Assembly: GCF_003473485.1 (NCBI RefSeq)
Contig: NC_053046.1
Coordinates: 4,288,001 to 4,352,000 of the forward strand
DNA from: Medicago truncatula
Lineage: Eukaryota > Streptophyta > Magnoliopsida > Fabales > Fabaceae
Direction of reading: 5' to 3'
Length of the DNA: 64,000 nucleotides
The first letter of the stretch is position 1. Every line of letters starts with the position of its first letter. The notes beneath the pieces were generated by a model, which did no database searches, was not told where the DNA came from, and saw nothing but the letters and a program-made list of their open reading frames with translations. Position numbers and translations under genes: made by a program. Positions 1 to 11,511 of the stretch are shown here, in pieces.

Positions 1-1811
1 TGCAGTCGATGGCACATCTCATTTCCTTTCTGCCTCTTTTATTTTTTTAAATGCTAGTGTTTCATTTAATTAAGCAAAGCCAAAATCACAACCTATGCAA
101 GATTAAAGAACCAAAGAAAACATAATGATAAGTTATTACCTTCTTCGGTGTCTTCGTTATCCCCCTTGGCTTTTTTCTTTTTGTTTTTGACATTCTTACT
201 AGACTCGTTCAATTTCACACCATCTGATCTCACAAGATGATAAACACGTTTCTTTGCATAGTCAAATATCTTATAGCTTGCCTCTGCAAATATCCAAACC
301 GAACGAAAACTTTCCGACACTCTGAGTGTATCCAAATATTTCAAGTAAGTCACCGCATCATACCTATCAGTAAAAAACCACACAACAATCAGTGCTCATG
401 ATCAAAAAAGGGTCTGCAGCCGCAATCAATAGCTCATATCGTCTAAGATCATCTAACTAAAAAGACATGTTTGGTAACCGTCATTCTCTCACGAGCTTAT
501 AGCTTATTTTTACTGGCTTATACCATTTTTTGATAAGCTAATTCAAATAGCTTATAGCTTAAACCTTATAGCTTATGATTTTTCTCTCTAAATTTTACCC
601 TTGTTCTCTTAATTGAAGAAAATTAAATATCAATTGAACATATCTTTTTTTTTTATGTTATTTCATATTCATAAGCTAGTTCAACCGCTATCAAACACTA
701 CAAATTCAATCAGCTAGCTTATCCGCCATAAGTTCGTCTCCTATAAGCTAACTTATCCGTTATTTTTCACCAAACAGAGCCCTAGTCTACAAAATTCTCT
801 ATAACCGCAATTGAAACCACATTGCACCGTAATTCTCCGCAATACAAAGAACAACAAAGCAACTATTACTACAACCGCAAGTTAAAACATCGAAAATCAG
901 ATAAAATGCAGATGCAATGAGAGAACAGACAACAAAAATAACCTGACTAGATAATCCAACAACTTCCTCAACGTCTTAAGATCAGAAACAAGCTGCTTAG
1001 TCTTCTTCCCCAAAGTATGCCAAATTGGATCCAACTGTCTCCTCACAATCTCATCAAACGACTTAAACAACCCATTCTCCACAGTCAAATCCTCCACATC
1101 AACCTTATTCGTCTTCCTCATCTCTTTCAAACACGCATCCATAACCTCGACAATAGCTTTCTGAATCCCCACCATATACTTCGTCATCGGAACCCTAATA
1201 TCCACCACATCCGGTGGATCCCTCTCAAGCTCTTGACTCACATAAACCTGAAATCTCGGCCATAAATGTAACTTCCGTAACCCTAAACACTTCATCGTCC
1301 TCTCCGCCTTCGCAAAACCAGAAACCATCGCCTGAGGACGATCAGAAAATGCTCTAACATACGCATCGCGATTAAACGAACGGAAAATTCTTACAATAAA
1401 CGCTTCGGTGGAAGTTTCGGAAATTGAATGTGCATTGAGGATTAACATACCGGAGATTGTTGATGTAGGGAGTTTGTTTGTTAAAAGATCGACGATGAGG
1501 ATTCGAGGAGTGATGAAACAAACGTGGCCGGAGGAATAGAGAGAGTGACGGTGGTTAACGGGGAGATCGGCAGTGATTTCTGTCGGGATTTGGTGAAGTT
1601 GGGGGTTTAGGGTTTTGAGATGGAAATTGATTTTGGATTTGAGAGTTGGAGAAGGAGAGAGAATGAGAAGAGTGCCCTGTGAAGAAGAGTGGAGAAGGAG
1701 AAGAGATGAGATGAGTTTTGATAAGGAGAGACCTGATGAGAGAATTGTGAGGCCGCCATTGGTGTCTTCTAGAAGCTCTGTGATTATGTGTTCGTGGAAT
1801 TGAAGAACCAT
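1..1811 (-). CDS. UVH1: UVH1/XPF (RAD1) DNA repair endonuclease, 5' part only
   Basis: This is the large subunit of the XPF-ERCC1 structure-specific endonuclease, which makes the 5' incision in nucleotide excision repair and also acts in recombination. Exon 1 (1811 to 943) starts at ATG 1811 and encodes 289 residues that follow plant UVH1 from the first residues, for example GGLTILSSGLSLSKLI, ITADLP, LNAHSISETSTEAFI, AFSDKP/RPQAMVSGFAK and FKSFDEIVRRQLDPIWHTLG. Exon 2 (363 to 140) continues in phase with RYDAVTYLKYLDTLRVSES and a lysine-rich run. Splice sites are GT at 942-941, AG at 365-364 and GT at 139-138. Only the N-terminal superfamily-2 helicase-like region is here, about 364 residues of a family of roughly 950; the ERCC4 nuclease and HhH2 regions lie left of the window. 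The exons look intact. Intron 1 holds a MITE-like repeat. The assignment rests on remembered similarity to Arabidopsis UVH1. Confidence 0.92.
468..776. repeat. MITE-like repeat in UVH1 intron 1
   Basis: The ends are inverted copies: TGTTTGGTAA at the left and TTCACCAAACA at the right. Multiple AGCTTATAGCTTA-type motifs lie in between and recur in inverted form. It sits inside the first UVH1 intron. I see no clear target-site duplication, so the superfamily is open. Short terminal inverted repeats and a length near 310 bp suit a non-autonomous DNA transposon. Confidence 0.5.
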
Positions 1812-2550
1812 TGATGAATAATAATGGATGCAAATTGAAGAAGTTCGAATTTGATTTGATTATTACTGAGAAAAAATTTAGGTTTTGAACTGCAAATTCT
1901 CGAAGGAATGAAGCATTCCAAGTTTCAACTGCAAAACCAGTGAACCGCGAAAATGTGAACTGCGAAACTGTGCCCGCGAAATTGTGAAGAAACTTGTTAT
2001 TTGGAGTAGTGCTATTAGTACACTCTTTTTTTTTTTGCTAATACACCTTCTTATTGTTGAAACTTGAAAGTATGTGTGTAATTCGTGTTCAACGTTTAAA
2101 ATTTTAACGAATTATGGAAAAATGTTGAAAATAGAGTTAGTTAATCACCAATTGATTTTTATTTCAGTTATGATGTAATGTGTGGAAGTGTAAATGTGTA
2201 CTAGTTAGTACAGAAGTGATTAACAATAATAAACAACTTATCCAAAAAATTAATAATAATTCATTTTCTCAAAACTCTTTTTTTTTTTTTTTAAATGTAT
2301 GTGTTGTCTCAATAAAAGTTAATTTGTTCCAACATCTGTCATCAAGAACATTGTTCAAGTCATGTAAGTGTTTAAATTACTACGCAATCAAGTGGACAAT
2401 TTTCAATGAATCTTACCATATTGGATGGAAAGAACTATGACAAATGGTGATAGCAAATGAAGGTTGTGATCGGTTATCAAGATGTATGGGATTAAGTGAA
2501 GAATGGTGCCGCACCCATCATTGAAACCTTTCCATTTCTTATTTATCTTA

Positions 2551-3179
2551 GGCTTAAATATGCAAACTGTCCCTGTAATTTGGGCTCATTTTGATTTTTG
2601 TCCCTGTCAAAAAAAAAAATTAATTACATCACTGTAAAAAAAAATTTGTTTTAAAAATGTCTCTGGCCCCACTTCGCTAGTGATGTGGCATGGGTTTTGC
2701 CACGTGGCAGTCCACATAATTAAAAAATTAAAATTAATTTTAAAGTTTTAAAAATTATTTTTTTAAATTAAAAAATATGAAAATAAATTCAAAAATCATT
2801 AAAAAAATCGAAAAAAAACTGTTAAAATTAAATTTTCGACTTTAATTTTTTTTAATTTGAAAATTATATTTTTTTAAAAATCATTTCATTTTTTTCAGAA
2901 ATTTATATGATAAAAATAATTTCATAAAATTATTTTAATTTTTTTAAAATGTTTTTTTTATATTTTTAAATTTAAAAAAATAATTTTTAAAACTTTAAAA
3001 ATAATTTTAATTATGTGGACTGCCACGTGGCCCAAAACGTTGCCACATCACCAGCGAAGTGGGGCCAGGGACATTTTTAAAACAAAAAAAATTTTACAGG
3101 GATGTAATTAAAAATTTTTTTTACAGGGACAAATATCAAAATGAGCCCAAATTACAGGGACGGTTTACATATTTAAGCC
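2551..3179. mobile_element. Mutator-like MITE, 629 bp, with perfect 9-bp target duplication
   Basis: Long terminal inverted repeats begin GGCTTAAATATG at 2551 and end CATATTTAAGCC at 3179. Inner inverted blocks include TGGCCCCACTTCGC/GCGAAGTGGGGCCA and the paired GCCACGTGG segments. The element is flanked by the identical 9-bp direct repeat TTTATCTTA (2542-2550 and 3180-3188). A 9-bp duplication with long inverted ends is the Mutator pattern. The core is AT-rich with no coding capacity, so it is non-autonomous. Confidence 0.85.
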
Positions 3180-4715
3180 TTTATCTTACCATTATTTTCG
3201 CTCATCTAAATTTAGGGTCAAAATCATATGGTTCTAGAATTTTGATGAAGGCCAAAATTACAATTAAGCAAATCTTAAATGTTTCTGTTTGATCAATAAA
3301 TATTTGCTTTTAAAAAAATTGGAGACGTATTTAGTGGAAATATTGGAGTTCTTACATTTGGCAGACAATCACTTTTGGAAGCGTAGAGATGGCAGAGAGC
3401 CAACAATTTGTGATAAAACTCCTTTTAATTTATTGTTAATTTTATAAATTTACAATGGTTTGAATATATACATGATTAATAAGTTGACAAAAATGGTTAC
3501 CTATATTATGGAGAGTTGTATTCTATCATAAAAAAGATCAAGGAGAGTTGTAGTCATTTCTATTCATCTGAGAATGATATACACCTCCATAGAGCATTCA
3601 AGTTTTTTGATAAAAATCAATCTCGGTATATTGAACTTGAGGATAATTAAGTAAGCTAACTCTTCATTTAAGACAAGACTCTGTTATCATTCCCTTGGCC
3701 CATCATGGCATAACCTTAGCAAAAAAGAATCACATAAACGTAGAGGTCTGTTCAATTTTCACCGGGCATAACAGTACCATGTTCTACTAGTTCGATAGAG
3801 GTCTCATCTGCAAGCAAATACATAAGTTACAATCACTCACCACCAAGTTATTATATTGAAGATTGAACCAAAGACATAAGACTGATATTATCTAAGAAAT
3901 CTACTTGCCTACTTGGTGTGTCACAAGAACAATGTTCATGCATTGCTATATAAAAGGTCTCAAAACATAAAACTGGTTTAATAAACAGCAACATTTATTT
4001 ATGACCACCTGTTTGATCATGACATACAATTCATCAGTCCACCCCAAAGCACTTGAGAAGGAGTTGATCCAAACAAACTGAATTCTACGTCAATTTGAAA
4101 CATAAAAAAATCATAAATTTGACTACATGCAATAAACTAGCACTTGGCAACTACTCCCCAGTAATGTATGAACAGAATTTTGAGAGGAGGAAACAATAAT
4201 AACACACAGGTTTTCATTCAAGATTAGATTGTTTTATTTAGTCAAGATAATCAATGTTTCTTTTTATGCTTAGGAATGAAAGCACGCTATCAATATTAGA
4301 ACTAGTAAACACATTTTCTTAAAACATGATTGATGAAAGCATGAAGAAAGTATATATATTATAAGAAGCTTCAATTACAAACTTTAGAGCAAACATATCC
4401 AAGAAACACTAACTAATATTCGAAGTTCAAACCAATTTATGTCATCCAGTTCAGAGTGATAGATTTGATCATTAGAGCATCAAGATGACATATTTCAAAT
4501 CAACACTAACTAATAGATATCAGAGCAAAAATAAAAAAAAGTTAACAAAAAAAAATCAAATAATTAACATGTAATCACAAAAAGGAGAATAGAATGCATA
4601 ACAGAAAATGTTTACTGTCTTCGAAACTAATTTCGAATCATCCCTTAATATGAATTGCAATTTTGTAATCAGTTTAATCTATCATTTTATACACTTTCAA
4701 TCTATCTTGCAGTTG

Positions 4716-4934
4716 CTAAAAGGTGATCCTTTTTAAAGGTTCTGTGTTATGACGCAAGATATATACTTGATCATTTGTGTTGAAATGAACTAGCTCACTC
4801 ACTCCATCTTTAGCGAGGTCTCTAAGAAAATGAAATCTCAAATCTATATGTTTAACGATTGAATTGTTTTCCGGAAATATTTGGAGAAGAATAGTTTCTA
4901 CATTGTTAAAGATAATAGAAAAAGAGAGTAACAA
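4716..4934 (-). mobile_element. Ty1/copia retrotransposon fossil, RNase H end of pol
   Basis: The minus strand carries a short stretch typical of the C-terminal end of copia pol, around KHIDLRFHFLRDL followed by a GV-ELVHFNT segment. It is a small, broken internal fragment. No long terminal repeats or other parts of the element are visible around it, and it looks old. Confidence 0.7.
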
Positions 4935-5291
4935 TATTTTTTACTTAACTACTACTCACCTTGCTCCCTAAAACTAAATTCTTCTGTTTTGTCATCTCTC
5001 TGTGCTGACTATCGATTACTCATACCCTAGTAATATAGGCCTTGGTCTAACTCTAATTAGAATTATAAGAAAGACAGTATAATTTTGGTCAATTGCTAAA
5101 ACAAATAGCATATGAGAAAGGAAAACAACCCAAGAACAAAGTCAAACATCTCTCTAGTAAATCAAAAGTATATGCAACAACATAATACCGCAAGAGTGCA
5201 AGCACATTTCCATGGTACTAATAAAAAACTCAATCACATAAATAAAAAGTAGACATATAAGAACTATTGCAACTATATGCCCTAATTGTCG

Positions 5292-6671
5292 TCAATCAAA
5301 CACGAATTTGCATGTTGTTGAGGCCCTTGGCAACGAAGCTAACTTCAATAACATTTGATACTTTGCTTTTCTATTTCTTGAAGAGGTACTCTTAATTGTC
5401 ATGGTATTCAACACTTTTGAATTCTGCATAATATATTTTGCAAATTGAAGTCCAGATTCTGTGCTGCTTTTATGGTCATTAAGCAAGCATGTTCTGAGCT
5501 GTGTTGAAAGGCATTTCGGAACAATGATCGGATCTATCCAATTATACACAACCTCTTCTGCATTCCTATGATCCTGTCAACAATTCAAATATCTTTTATA
5601 AAATAAAATATGTGACAAAGAGTTGAGGTAAAAAGAAAAAGAAAACGTTGGGCATCAACAAAACCTCATGAATGGTAAGATTTAGAAGTTTTGGACAACA
5701 TTCTAGTATTTCTAGCAGCCACTTCCACTTCTCACAATGATTATGTTTGAGGATAAGCTCCATGTTGGTTAGATTGTTAATCTTGGGCCAGTGATAATTG
5801 CAGCAAAGTTTGGCGTCCTGTTGTGAATTACACATGCATAAAAAATATCATGAAGAAAATAATTTCTAAATCACAAACAACTTAATTAATTAAAATTGAT
5901 AACCATACTATTCTTACCAGTTCTACACGCAAAACTTGAGCCTCTTCCATGCAAAACCAAGTGATTAAGAACATCAAATGACGTGGCATTATTTTGGTAA
6001 TGTTTGCTCTGATAAACCTTGGCAAGCTTTGCATCTTCTCCCGTAAAACAAACTTACCTTGTGAAAGAATCCACCGACTGTTGTTTATTTGTAACGATTC
6101 TGCTTTCAATTCCTCTAGAACGGGACATCCTAAAAGAAGGTTTAGGAGGTCTTTAACACGTTTGAAACGTAGACAAGACAAATGAAGAGTTTTGAGGAGA
6201 GGAAAATTCACAACCACTTGAGAAAGATCATTCACTTTTCCAAATGAAGAACGACGAGTGTTTTACAACTGAAAATGCAAGGAGGTAAATTGAAGTTAAC
6301 CCTAATGGCAATTTCAAGATTGATACTCTCGATTCTTCCTCGCTGCGCAGCAGCATAGACAAATTGATCGATATCATGTGAGTGAAGGCCAGAGGCTTTT
6401 GAACAATTGAGATGGAACGATTGGAGAGGTAAAGTGATGTCTCGTGAGAGAAAGACAAAGGGCACAAAATCGCAAAAGAATGTGAAGTTTTGGAAAGTTT
6501 TGTCTTCAAAGTAGAGAGTGAGAACTGATAGCCATATATAGTTTGTTCCATCTCTTTGAGAGTATGCTTGTGGTAGCAGCAAATTTAGTTGAGAGAAAAA
6601 GAAAGGATGTGACAGAGAATTGGGTCTGGTAAGACGCTAAACCTATCTTCAGTTGGAATTGGTCGTGACAT
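5292..6671 (-). pseudogene. F-box/LRR/FBD protein gene with frameshifted first exon
   Basis: F-box/FBD proteins are SCF ubiquitin-ligase substrate adaptors. The start at ATG 6671 reads MSRPIPTEDRFSVLPDPIL, then CHILSF, the typical plant F-box opening. The F-box continues in a second frame (STKFAATTSILSKRWNKL), the LRR part in a third (WLSVLTLYFEDKTFQNF to LVVLHLEK) and then a fourth segment (VNDLSQVVVNFPLLKTLHL). So exon 1 (6671-5918) holds three frame changes, near 6612-6600, 6550 and 6236. Exons 2 (5817-5665; NMELIL, PKLLNLTIHE) and 3 (5573-5292; the FBD domain, ending CKFVFD-stop) are open and have correct GT/AG sites in phase 0. Intact downstream exons suggest recent decay. It could still express a truncated product. 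I cannot tell which F-box paralogue it came from. Confidence 0.82.
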
Positions 6672-6749
6672 CTCTCAAACTCAAACCCTATTCCAAAACC
6701 AAAGTTCTAATCAAAATCTGTGTGTATATAAATTCATAAAGGTCAACAG

Positions 6750-6995
6750 AGCTGCTTCCATCATTCACGTTGAGGTCGATGAAAAAGAAGCGCTTATAAT
6801 TTTTATCAATCAGAACACTTAGAAAGTGATCTAAGGTAGACTCAAACATTGATTTGTTTGTAACAGATTCAATGTGTAAGGGACTACCAAAACTATTAGT
6901 TATTGCAAACAAGATAGTGGGCCTTCAATACTCATGTAAAAGTCCATGTATTTTCAACCAAACTTGAGCTGTGGTGTTCTTTTGAATACTAGGGT
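6750..6995 (-). mobile_element. DUF4283-type fragment (LINE ORF1-like), decayed
   Basis: The minus strand reads VWLKIHGLLHEY, then RPTILFAITNSFGSPLHIE and SVTNKSMFE, followed by HFLSVLID. This is the DUF4283 pattern (W-K-I-HGLP-EYW, then a GTPL segment and FGHFARVLVDID) found in the nucleic-acid-binding ORF1 of plant L1-like elements. It has an in-frame stop after HEY and lacks a full domain. It lies immediately beside the F-box pseudogene start, on the same strand. Confidence 0.65.
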
Positions 6996-8531
6996 TTAAA
7001 TTAGTGGTACATGCAATTGATTTGAGTTAAGGGTTAAGGAGTTTGAGATTTAGGGTTCAAGTCATGCCACAGAGAAATAAATTTATATTATATATGCTCC
7101 CATTCAATGAAAATGCCCCCATTCAATGGTGATTTTGGCAAAGGTATGTATCAACTGCAATCTTCTCAGCTCTCCAGTCTGGTTGGGAAGATAACAAATA
7201 TTGTTATCAAAATCACGACTTAAGTCCCAAAACCCAGATTTTTGCGACTTTGCGTAGCTTCAACAACTTAAATCCCTAGCAAAGTCCCAAAAACAGACAA
7301 ACTCCTATCAAAATCGCACAAAATCGTGAAATCCGTTCAAAATCGCAGGATTTTGATGGATTTTGAAGGATTTTGTTCATTTTTTTAAAAAGGGTCAATT
7401 ATTGTCCCAGTTCGTAAATTGACTCGATTGACAATAACAAACTCGTTTGCATTCCAAATTGACAAGCAGCGCACGTAGTCAAGTTTTTCTCCAATTTTCT
7501 TCAAGTATATTATATAACTGCATGATTGAAATGGCCTAGCCTCGGGTGCTTGAGTAACAGTATCAAGAATTGATTTTATAACTGAAGATTCCCTAGATTG
7601 CATTAACAGATTTGAAACTTAATATGACTAGTGCCTTCATTAACTCTGAAAATCCTAATATTGTAAGATATATGACTAGTGCCTTCATTATCAATACAAG
7701 AGCACTTGCCACAAATAGTTAGTTGATCACCTCTCGCATTATAAGAAAGAAAGAAAAAATCATTGTTTCGGTTGATTTAATAAATTGATGTATCTAGTCT
7801 ATATTATATATCAAATACATAAGTTATCAATTCAATAAACCTAAAAAATGGTTTTTGCTTATAATAATAATCACACTCTGTAATATCTAAATCGGTATAG
7901 CGACTGTTTGTTTACGCGTTTAGCCACCTCAAACGCGTGTTTTTACCGGTAATCGTGGTTTTTGTCACTTGCAAACATGTTTGGTTTTTTTCACCAAGAA
8001 CTGGTTCTGTCTCCCAAACTCCATTCTACCAAAAGCTAGGAATCCTAGCTTCTGCGGTGAATCAAAATCGATTCTCAATTTGCTGATGAGTTACGGTTAC
8101 AGAATAGATTTTATTCCTTTATTGCCCTTAACAACTATCATCACCAAATCACCCAGATCTACCTCTGCTGTTGTAATTCATGTACCAAATCACCCAGAAG
8201 ACATTTTAGTAATCTACAAATCGATCACTAATCTGCATTAAATCACCCAAATCTATCCTGTAGTTGTTGAACAAGGAAGGAAATTTATTTGATGATCAAA
8301 AATGGATAGAAAGTGTGAGAGATGGGTAAAAAGAATTAATAGAATGGAAAAAGAAAATTGAGAAATAAGAGAATGAAGGGAGAAGAATTTTGAAATTGTA
8401 GAAGGAGATATGGTAAAATCAATTGAAGGTTTTGGAGAAAAGAAGAGTGGGTAGTGAGGACAGGATTTAATTTTTTAGTTCTATTGTTTTTCTACAATTG
8501 GGTTGCAGGGTTATTTTTCATTATTTGTTAG

Positions 8532-9397
8532 GGTTAATTAAGTTTTTGGTCCCTATAAATATCTGCAGTTTTGTTTTTAGTTCCTATAAAAATAAATCAC
8601 ACTTTTTAGTCCCTACAAAATTTTCTGTTAGTGTTTTTAGCCCCTGTTAAATTAAATTTGTTTAATTATGTTTAAAATTCTAAATTTTTGAAAGATTTTT
8701 TACATACATGTTCATAACATCGTAAGACACTCTTTTATAAAAAAATTTAGTTTTTTAACATGTAATAAATTAAATATGAATTTTTTTAAAAGTAAAATTT
8801 TCAAGATTATATTAATGAAAATTTGGACCTAATAATAAAATTTTAAGTTACTTTTTTGCGGAGGAACTTTGTATAATATTCTAAGTAAGTATGTGAAAAA
8901 TATGTTACAAATTTAAAAGTTTAAGTACAATTAGGCAAATTTTAATTTTACAAGGACTAAAAGTATGTGTTGATCCCTATTAAATTGAAATTTGTTTAAT
9001 TATACTTAAACTTTTATATTTTTAAATGATTTTTAACAGACATGTTAAGAACATTATAATAATCTCTTTTATAAAAATATTAGAATTTTTTAACATGTAA
9101 TGAATTAAATATAATTTTTTTAAAACGCAAAAATTCAAGATAAAACTAACGAAAATTTGGACCTAAAAATAAAATTTTGAGCTAATTTATTGCGGTGGAA
9201 CCTTTTATAATGTTTTAAACAAGTATGTAAAAAACATTAAAAAATTTAAAATTTTAAGCATAATTAAACAAATTTTAATTTAACAGGGACTAAAAACACT
9301 AACGGAAAAATTTGTGGGACTAAAAAGTGTGATTTATTTTTATAGGGACTAAAAACAAAACTATAGATATTTATAGGGACCAAAAACTTAATTAACC
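8532..9397. mobile_element. Non-autonomous TIR element, GGTTAATTAAG family
   Basis: The left end GGTTAATTAAGTTTTTGGTC (8532 on) is matched in inverted form at the right end, finishing TTAATTAACC at 9397. The inverted blocks contain repeated phrases of the type tttttagtccctataaa. An internal second inverted pair suggests a composite or partly duplicated element. No clean target duplication is visible. A shorter relative lies at 47295-47576. Confidence 0.7.
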
Positions 9398-10905
9398 ATA
9401 TTTTTTAAGTTGTTAAATTAAAAAAACTGGTTGCTATAGTTGGCAGGAATTTTTTACTATTGGGTTTTGGAGTATTAGATAATTTGGTTTCAATTAAAAG
9501 ATATATCAGTCATTACACATTCAAAATTAATTTTGATTCAAATTATCCAAACAATATCAACCAACAAGAATCACTTCTAATTAAGTGTATCCAAACATAA
9601 ATCAATTCACATTCAACTTATTTTTAATCAAAATCAATTCTCTCAAACTTAATTCTATCAAAATCAATTCTTCCTGCCGCCATCCCAAACACAGAGCGAC
9701 AGTTGCTCAAAGTTTAATGTAAAAATGATATAGTGGCCCCCTCATGACCTAACAAACTAACCAGATCCTCCCCATTTTTGCAAAATGCATGTTAAGCTGT
9801 GATGAATCAACTTGAGTAGTGGGATCGAAAATAATTAGGGATGTTTGCGAATCGGTTTGGTTTGATTTTAAATAAACTTGATGTCCTGGTCGATCAAACA
9901 TATACAGATTGAGTTGAGTTGGATTTGTATATTTTGAGATAAAATTCAAAACGAACAGATAAACAACAAATTGAATTGGACCGGATTGATTGGGTAATCC
10001 TACTCTATACTCTGTGTGATCTAAAAAAATTCTCAAATATTTAGGGGCTTTGTAAAAAACAGAAGTGTAAGGACCTCATAATTTTAGTGATTAACACACC
10101 ATAAACGTGACGAAATGGAGGATCATATCTTCTTTTTTTTTTTTTTTTGACAAAGGAGGATCATATCTTTAAGAAATGATATATGTAGAACCATTTTTTT
10201 ACAATTTTTGGACAACTTTCTCTCTCATGTTTACATGATGCTCTTATCCTCTCTCTTTCTTTTTTCTCTCTCCGTTGTTTTTGACCAATAAGAATAGAGA
10301 AAAACAAAGTTGTCAACAAAATTGTCATCAAATGAATGTCCAAATATCATTACTCTATCTTTAAACAAATTAAAAAATTAAAAAATTGGAGACAACTATT
10401 GCCGGAATGAGCCACCCCTATATCTGCCCCTATACTTAGATATATTGAGTGCAAATTAGAAGAAGGCTAGATAACAAGAGCACACAGTCAAAGTTTATAA
10501 TCACACGACTTAATTAAGATCACGTATTTTAAGTGTCGGCTAGTAGATATCGTTTAAATTTCCTCTAATAGTGGTAAAAATTATCCTAGTTTACACTTTT
10601 TTTCTTGCACAACATTAATTCAATCAATAAGTAACGTTTAAAGCGCCTACAAGAATTATGTGCATAGGCATGCAGAAACTCTCCTAAAATTTATGAATTT
10701 AGCGTACGTGAGCTGTCTGAGTTAGGTGAATAATTCCAACAGAAACATGGATGATATACTAATATTTTTGGTGAAGTAAAATTTTTATTATCTAAGCTTA
10801 GATAGTTGGGATATTGATGAAATAAAATTATTTATTAAGAGTTTAGCTTAATTGATAGAAACATTATATAATATATGTAGGAAAATCTAACTTATTCATC
10901 TTAAA

Positions 10906-11020
10906 AACGTGAATTTTTAGTAATTAGAATATTTGACAAAAAAAAAAACATTACTCATATATGAGCGAATGATGTACGTGGACCTCCCAACATCGCTAGC
11001 ATTTTCTATCACATCAAAAG
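10906..11020 (+). promoter_or_regulatory. JAZ copy A distal promoter block with T/G-box
   Basis: AACGTG at 10906-10911 is the T/G-box bound by MYC2-type bHLH factors in jasmonate promoters. The following block, GGACCTCCCAACATCGCTAG near 10980, recurs almost unchanged upstream of JAZ copies C and D. The regulatory role is inferred from paralogue conservation and known MYC2 targets. Confidence 0.45.
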
Positions 11021-11511
11021 TTGTTTTAGAAAAAGTAAAAATATTTTTACAATTATTTGGTGACAATTTTGTAACAACTCTCTTCTTATTGATAAACAAC
11101 ATATAGAAAAACAAATAAGAACATAGTATAAGTATGAAAGATGATTGTCCAAAAGTTGTGATAATATAGTTTTAAGATCATTTCTCTTTTAAAAGAAGAA
11201 AATGTTAAAGAGTGTTCTTAGGGCATTGGTTAAAAGGATAAAAATAGTAATATTGTATTGAGAAATGATAAAGAGTAGTGAATTTAACTTTTTAAAAGTC
11301 AAAAGATTATTGAATCCAATATAAATATACTACTTTCAATTTCTTTAAAAGCATTTGTTAGTATAACCCTCAAAAAAACAAAACACACACAAATCGTACG
11401 TGCTCTTAACTCCTCATGTCCCATAAGTACCATGAAGCTATAAACTAAAGCTTCCACTCTCACCCTCCCCAACTAAATAGTAATTCCGTACCCAAAAAAG
11501 CACAAAACAAC

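Larger units (their letters stand above)
1812..5291. other. Intergenic region between UVH1 and the F-box pseudogene
   Basis: Apart from the Mutator-like MITE at 2551-3179 and the copia fossil near 4716-4934, I see AT-rich sequence with homopolymer runs and no gene. The UVH1 promoter should lie just right of 1811; no confident TATA box was found there. Confidence 0.6.
6996..11511. other. Intergenic region upstream of JAZ copy A
   Basis: It contains the inverted-repeat element at 8532-9397, an AATCAATTC-rich dispersed repeat near 9480-9680 and a conserved JAZ promoter block near 10975-11020. About 360 bp between 11020 and 11380 interrupts that promoter relative to copies C and D. I found no convincing coding exon. 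Confidence 0.55.

Noticed and set aside
7385-7603. Open frame of 72 codons on the minus strand
   Set aside because: No recognisable family, no splice or promoter context, and it sits in AT-rich intergenic DNA. It is most likely chance.
9749-10036. Open frame of 95 codons on the minus strand
   Set aside because: It arises from a degenerate dispersed repeat with similar phrases near 25.6 and 29.7 kb. No domain is visible.
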